9,435 nt of DNA, taken from Pseudomonadales bacterium. GTDB lineage: Bacteria > Pseudomonadota > Gammaproteobacteria > Pseudomonadales > Azotimanducaceae. Positions 6,086 to 9,435 of this stretch are shown one piece after another. Numbering within the stretch: the stretch's first letter is position 1; every line of letters starts with the position of its first letter. Location: contig JACKNX010000037.1 in the NCBI GenBank assembly GCA_024234635.1, positions 1-9,435 of the forward strand. Direction: 5' to 3'. The notes beneath the pieces are model-generated. The model was not told where the DNA came from and searched no databases. It saw nothing but the letters and a program-made list of their open reading frames with translations. A program made the translations under genes and the position numbers.

Positions 6086-6511
6086 ATGCAGGCGGAAATT
6101 CGCTGGGTCGAGAACGTCCATTTCACGGCAACGAGCGGCTCGGGGCACCTGGTCCCACTCGACGGCCCACCGGATGGCGGCGGTGAAAATCGCGGCGCAA
6201 GGCCAATGGAACTGCTGCTGATGGGCCTGGGCGGCTGCACTTCCTACGATGTCGTCACGATATTGACGAAATCGCGACAGAAAGTGCGCAACTGCGTCAC
6301 CCGATTGACGGCGGAACGCGCCAGCGAAGTCCCGCAGGTATTTACGCGTATCCACATTCACTTCGATGTCACCGGGGAAAACCTCGATCCGAAAAAGGTG
6401 GCGCGAGCCGTAGAATTGTCAGCGGAGAAATACTGCAGCGCTTCCATCATGCTGGAACGAGGCGGCGTCAGCATTTCCCACAGCCACAGCATCGAGGAAA
6501 GCAGCTCATGA
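6086..6511 (+). CDS. OsmC-family protein (YhfA-like)
   Basis: A 141-residue OsmC/Ohr superfamily protein of typical length. These proteins are cytoplasmic dimers, many of which reduce organic hydroperoxides with two conserved cysteines. Here GGENRGARPMELLLMGLGGC (32-51) places the first cysteine at 51 after the family's helix, and Cys117 in EKYCSAS fits the second; Cys70 is extra. The sequence resembles the YhfA branch, whose role is poorly defined, rather than OhR proper. Start: ATG at 6086 with a weak site, GGAAGA (6073-6078), seven bases before. It is divergent from crp and overlaps the next gene by four bases (ATGA), so the two form an operon. Cyclic-AMP control through the shared promoter region is plausible but not shown. 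Confidence 0.9.
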   Translation: MQAEIRWVENVHFTATSGSGHLVPLDGPPDGGGENRGARPMELLLMGLGGCTSYDVVTILTKSRQKVRNCVTRLTAERASEVPQVFTRIHIHFDVTGENLDPKKVARAVELSAEKYCSASIMLERGGVSISHSHSIEESSS

Positions 6512-6906
6512 ACCAGGCTCCACCCACCCACGCGGGATTGCGCCATGTCGCCCTGTTCGTGCATCGTCTGGAGGAATGCGTCGCTTTTTATACGCAGGTG
6601 CTCGGCTACCACGTGGAGTGGCACCCGGATCCGGACAACATCTACCTCTGCAGCGGCAGCGACAATCTCGCGCTGCATCGGCGCGCGGAACCGGCGCCGG
6701 ACCATGGGCGTCTGGATCATATCGGAGTGCTTGTGAAAGCCGCCGACGACGTGGACAGATGGCATGACCGCTGCACGGCCGCCAACGTCACTATCGTCGC
6801 GAAGCCGCGTACGCACCGCGACGGCGCACGTTCGTTCTATTGCAAGGATCCGGACGGCACGGTGGTGCAGTTCATCCACCATCCCCCCATCGCACATACG
6901 GCGTAA
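6508..6906 (+). CDS. VOC (glyoxalase/bleomycin-resistance fold) protein
   Basis: A 132-residue protein made of two beta-alpha-beta-beta-beta modules of the vicinal-oxygen-chelate superfamily. Module one begins LRHVALFV (11-18, with His13, a usual metal ligand) and runs to LALHRR (54-59). Module two begins LDHIGVLV (69-76, His71) and ends DPDGTVVQFIHHP (114-126). The last metal ligand is normally a Glu in the pattern DPDG..-E; here it is Gln121. His57 may supply another ligand. The fold is clear but the substrate is not: glyoxalase, dioxygenase and thiol-transferase members share it. The start ATG overlaps the OsmC stop and is preceded by GAGGAAA (6494-6500). Pairing with an OsmC protein hints at detoxification of electrophiles or peroxides; this is inference. 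Confidence 0.85.
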   Translation: MNQAPPTHAGLRHVALFVHRLEECVAFYTQVLGYHVEWHPDPDNIYLCSGSDNLALHRRAEPAPDHGRLDHIGVLVKAADDVDRWHDRCTAANVTIVAKPRTHRDGARSFYCKDPDGTVVQFIHHPPIAHTA

Positions 6907-7185
6907 CAGCTGGCCACGTTGCGACTGCCAGCGCTGTCACGCATGGAACTTCGTTCCATGAGAGGACGCTGAATATCCCTCCTGTACGTCTTCAGCACTC
7001 CTCGGCGTCGCCGACTCGCGCCAAACGCAACTTTTTGTTGCGGCACCTGGCAGCAGTCCCTGGCTGGACGGCCAGGCCGCTTTTCAGCGGCCTGCTGAAT
7101 GATACGCAGCGCCGGGCTTCATCAACTGCAGGGCGAGAGGTGAACGCCGGGCGAAGCGCCCCGGTGTAGTAGATCGACGCCAGGT
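6907..7185. other. Gene-free gap between convergent VOC gene and coq7
   Basis: No open frame here looks real. In the P. aeruginosa order as I recall it, speD would lie in this interval; I see no trace of it. The gap holds a perfect 8-bp hairpin CATGGAAC/GTTCCATG with TTC loop (6942-6960), which may end the OsmC-VOC transcript although no T-run follows, then the structured repeat copy at 7026-7097. A bulged GC-rich stem (about 7144-7163) lies close behind the coq7 stop. Confidence 0.6.
7026..7097 (-). repeat. Structured extragenic repeat, copy A (downstream of coq7)
   Basis: Read on the minus strand from 7097: AGCAGGC, then the hairpin CAGGCCGC / TGAAAA loop / GCGGCCTG (7094-7073), then the core CCAGCCAGGGAC (7066-7055), then a hairpin CGCAAC / AAAAA / GTTGCG (7042-7026). 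Order, loops and core match the plus-strand copy at 9358-9435. An alternative stem CCTGGC/GCCAGG (7059-7076) competes with the first hairpin. Confidence 0.65.
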
Positions 7186-7812
7186 TCAGATCCGGTATGT
7201 CGACGCGGTCATCACGCGCGAGAGCAGCCACATGAACCGGCGCACCGGCACGGGAAACGACGCCCCACCGGCTCGCAAGGCAGTGGCGCCATGCTCAGCC
7301 TCTTCCGTTCGCATTCTTGTGACAATGGCGCGACTTCGCAGGTCCGACTCGGGCAGAGTCTCCAGGTGCTCAGTGAGGTGAGCGCCAACCCGCTCCTCCG
7401 TGGCCTCGACAAAACCAAGGCTCACCCGGTCGCCCAGCTTGCCGGTCAACAGGCCCATGCACCAGGAAGCCGCATAGAACAGGGGATTGAGCACACTGGG
7501 TCGTGAATCGAGTTCCCTGAGCCGGTCGCCGCACCAGGCCAGATGGTCCGCCTCCTCGTCCGCCGCCTTGAGCAGCATCGCCCGTGCGGAAGGTTGTTCC
7601 GCGGCCATTGCCTGGCCTTCATAGAGCGCCTGGGCGCAGATTTCACCGGTGTGATTGATCCGCATAAGCCCTGCCGCATGCCGACGTTGCGTCTCATCAA
7701 GGCAAGCCTCGGGAAGATCCGCCGCCGGGTTCGGCCGATGGCCTGACGCAGGACCGAACACCGTACGCAACCCCCGGTCGAAACCGACAATGAGCTGGTC
7801 GATGGTGGTCAT
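7186..7812 (-). CDS. coq7: Demethoxyubiquinone hydroxylase (2-polyprenyl-3-methyl-6-methoxy-1,4-benzoquinone monooxygenase)
   Basis: A 208-residue diiron monooxygenase that adds the last ring hydroxyl in ubiquinone synthesis, acting at the inner face of the membrane. It has the four-helix-bundle carboxylate ligands: Glu57 in INHTGEICAQALYEGQ (52-67), Glu87 and His90 in DEEADHLAW (85-93), Glu139 in EATEERVG (136-143), and Glu171/His174 in RTEEAEHG (168-175). A hydrophobic segment near 111-124 (FYAASWCMGLLTG, 112-124) may dip into the membrane. Start: ATG at 7812 with GGAG eight bases upstream; the open frame continues to 7911 but that part lacks homology and runs into the divergent ATPase start. 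coq7-type enzymes indicate an aerobic gamma- or betaproteobacterium. It is divergent from the AAA+ ATPase and convergent with the VOC gene. Confidence 0.94.
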   Translation of the reverse strand: MTTIDQLIVGFDRGLRTVFGPASGHRPNPAADLPEACLDETQRRHAAGLMRINHTGEICAQALYEGQAMAAEQPSARAMLLKAADEEADHLAWCGDRLRELDSRPSVLNPLFYAASWCMGLLTGKLGDRVSLGFVEATEERVGAHLTEHLETLPESDLRSRAIVTRMRTEEAEHGATALRAGGASFPVPVRRFMWLLSRVMTASTYRI

Positions 7813-7887
7813 GTTCTGCGCTCCAGTTCCTGCCCGCGGGGAACGCGGATGGTACCATTCCCACCGCCTCACGAGCGTACGGACACC
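7813..7887. promoter_or_regulatory. Short divergent promoter region, coq7 / ATPase
   Basis: The 75 bases between the two starts must hold promoters for both genes. A perfect 10-bp palindrome ATGGTACCAT (7849-7858) sits about mid-way and is a candidate operator. It also contains an alternative in-frame ATG for the ATPase. No clear -10/-35 pair is seen. Confidence 0.35.
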
Positions 7888-9360
7888 ATGGCGGACACCA
7901 AGGACTTCCACTTAATCCTCGACGCCGGCATCCCACTCATTGTCGTGGAATCCAGCGATGAACCACGGGTTCTGGCCCTGCTGCTCAACTCGGCCATTCA
8001 GCGCCGCATGTCGTACTACGAATGGTCTGCCACCCAGGGCCTGCGCCTGGGCGGGTTTGGCGAATCGTTGCGGGACCAGCAACAGATGCGCGATCCCGAG
8101 GACGTGCTCAAACACATCGCCCAGACCCCGGGACCTGCCATCTATGCGCTGTGCGACTTCCATCCGTATCTGGACAAGGAACCCTTGCATGTCCGTTATC
8201 TGAAGGACATCGCCCAGCAGCGCGAAGCCCTGGGCAATATCGTGGTGCTGGTCAGCCACCAGCTCAAGTTGCCGGCGGAACTGGGCCGGTTTACCGCCAG
8301 CTTCGCGATGCGCCTGCCCAGCGACGATGAATTGATGGGCATGGTCCGCAAGCAGGCCCAGGTGTGGTCCGAGCAGAATGGTGGGCGCAAGGTGCGAACT
8401 GACAGCGAGACATTGCGCAAGCTGATCGCCAACCTGCGGGGCATATCACACGCCGAGGCACAGATACTCATCCGGCATGCAGTACATACCGACGGCGCCA
8501 TCACCGAATCCGATATCCCCGAGGTCAACCGGCTGAAGTTCGATCTCCTCGATGCCGAGGGTGTGCTGCATTTCGAATACGACACCGAGCGTTTCGCGAA
8601 CGTGGCTGGCCTCAACAATCTCAAGCAATGGCTGGCACTGCGCGAAAAGAGCTTTCTGGACAACCAGGAAGACCGGCCGCGGGGCGTGTTGTTGCTGGGC
8701 GTGCAGGGTGGCGGCAAGAGCCTGACGGCGAAGGCGATTGCGGGATTCTGGGGGCTGCCCCTGCTGCGCCTGGATTTCGGCGCGCTGTACAACAAGTATT
8801 TCGGTGAATCGGAACGCAACCTGCGGAACTCGCTGAGACAGGCGGAAATGATGGCGCCCTGCGTACTGTGGATGGACGAGATCGAGAAAGGTCTGTCCAC
8901 CGCCGGCACGGAAACAGCCACCAGCCAACGCATTCTCGGCACACTGCTTACCTGGATGGCGGAAAACCCCACGCCGGTTTTCATCGTCGCCACGTCCAAC
9001 GACATAGCGGCGCTGCCGCCGGAACTCGTGCGCAAGGGGCGCCTGGACGAGATATTCTTCGTCGATCTTCCCGACGCGGTTGCCCGCGAGGAGATATTCC
9101 GCATTCACCTCGGCAAACGCCACCTCGATGCGAGCAGGTATTCGCTACAGATGCTCGCCGACGCCACGGACGGCTTCACGGGTGCCGAGATCGAACAGGT
9201 GATCGTCTCTGCACGCTACCTGGCCGCCGCACGCAACGAAGACGTTCGCGACCAGGATCTGCTGCAGGCGGTGGAACGCACTTACCCGCTGTCCGTCCTG
9301 CATGCCGAAGCCGTGCACTCACTGCGTGCCTGGGCCCGGGATCGGGCGGTACCGGCCTAG
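7888..9360 (+). CDS. AAA+ ATPase, Ycf46/SpoVK-like
   Basis: A 490-residue protein with two parts. The first ~235 residues form a poorly defined domain beginning DFHLILDAGIPLIVVES, as in the Ycf46 group. The second is a single AAA+ module: Walker A GVQGGGKSLT (271-280, Lys277), the pore-like loop region YNKYFGESERNLR (301-313), Walker B CVLWMDEIEK (325-334, Asp330/Glu331), sensor 1 ATSND (368-372), and the arginine-finger region ELVRKGRLDE (379-388), then the small helical lid with GFTGAEIE (429-436). Family members are called Ycf46 in algal plastids and cyanobacteria, where a link to CO2 use has been proposed; the proteobacterial role is unknown. The ATG at 7888 (MADTKDF) is preferred because GGA precedes it and the family starts here; an ATG at 7849 would add 13 residues. 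A similar ATPase lies near coq7 in Pseudomonas, as I recall. Confidence 0.9.
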   Translation: MADTKDFHLILDAGIPLIVVESSDEPRVLALLLNSAIQRRMSYYEWSATQGLRLGGFGESLRDQQQMRDPEDVLKHIAQTPGPAIYALCDFHPYLDKEPLHVRYLKDIAQQREALGNIVVLVSHQLKLPAELGRFTASFAMRLPSDDELMGMVRKQAQVWSEQNGGRKVRTDSETLRKLIANLRGISHAEAQILIRHAVHTDGAITESDIPEVNRLKFDLLDAEGVLHFEYDTERFANVAGLNNLKQWLALREKSFLDNQEDRPRGVLLLGVQGGGKSLTAKAIAGFWGLPLLRLDFGALYNKYFGESERNLRNSLRQAEMMAPCVLWMDEIEKGLSTAGTETATSQRILGTLLTWMAENPTPVFIVATSNDIAALPPELVRKGRLDEIFFVDLPDAVAREEIFRIHLGKRHLDASRYSLQMLADATDGFTGAEIEQVIVSARYLAAARNEDVRDQDLLQAVERTYPLSVLHAEAVHSLRAWARDRAVPA

Positions 9361-9435
9361 CAGGCTGCTGAAAAAGCAGCCTGGTATGCCAGCCAGGGAC
9401 GGCTGGCCCGCAAATGCAGCGGAAAACGCTGCATT
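9358..9435 (+). repeat. Structured extragenic repeat, copy B (abuts ATPase stop)
   Basis: Three perfect hairpins in a row directly after the ATPase TAG: CAGGCTGCT / GAAAA / AGCAGCCTG (9361-9383, 9 bp), GCCAGCC / AGGGAC / GGCTGGC (9388-9407, 7 bp), and AATGCAGCG / GAAAA / CGCTGCATT (9413-9435, 9 bp, possibly continuing past the edge). The stop codon itself is part of the shared AGCAGGC start. Order and core match copy A on the other strand. There is no T-run, so this is not a simple terminator. Confidence 0.7.

Noticed and set aside
8196..9104. Minus-strand open frame of 302 codons opposite the ATPase
   Set aside because: Covers the Walker motifs of the real gene; composition is Ser/Arg/Pro-rich noise.
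9361..9383. Hairpin behind the ATPase as an intrinsic terminator
   Set aside because: Stem is good but no T-run follows and two more hairpins come directly after; it fits better as part of the repeat.

Overview
The window looks like a chromosomal segment of a GC-rich gammaproteobacterium. Two gene neighbourhoods support this: trpG-trpD-trpC followed by a Crp/Vfr-type regulator, and crp divergent from an OsmC-family gene with coq7 and an AAA+ ATPase beyond. From memory this is close to the Pseudomonas aeruginosa order (trpG-trpD-trpC-vfr-OsmC-speD-coq7-ATPase) and to the E. coli crp/yhfA pair. The genus cannot be named from the sequence alone.

Layout. (1) Positions 1-857, minus strand: a LysR-family regulator that is intact but runs off the left edge. 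(2) 858-1808: about 950 bases with no convincing gene. They hold a short GC3-rich coding-like relic, several small hairpins and, at the right end, a possible promoter and a stem-loop just before trpG. This stretch and the LysR gene look like accessory DNA abutting the conserved trp genes. (3) 1809-4211: trpG, trpD and trpC, tightly packed and probably one operon for the anthranilate-to-indole-glycerol-phosphate part of tryptophan synthesis; trpE is not next door. (4) 4257-5820, minus strand: a small SAM-dependent methyltransferase and crp, separated by a strong rho-independent terminator. (5) 5821-6085: a divergent promoter region with a 22-bp-spaced direct repeat. (6) 6086-6906: an OsmC-family gene translationally coupled to a VOC/glyoxalase-fold gene. 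(7) 6907-7185: a gene-free gap with several hairpins. (8) 7186-9360: coq7 (minus) and a Ycf46-like AAA+ ATPase (plus), transcribed divergently from a 75-bp gap. (9) 9358-9435: an array of three hairpins.

The most interesting non-coding signal is a dispersed structured repeat. One copy lies downstream of coq7 (minus strand, 7097 to 7026) and a second directly abuts the ATPase stop codon (plus strand, 9358-9435). The copies share a hairpin with a GAAAA-type loop, a paired C-G to T-A change in its stem, and an identical 12-base core. The repeats point outward on both sides of the coq7/ATPase pair. Other points of note are three consecutive stem-loops in the crp 3' region and the mosaic left junction at trpG. 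No CRISPR array, rRNA, tRNA or complete insertion sequence was found.
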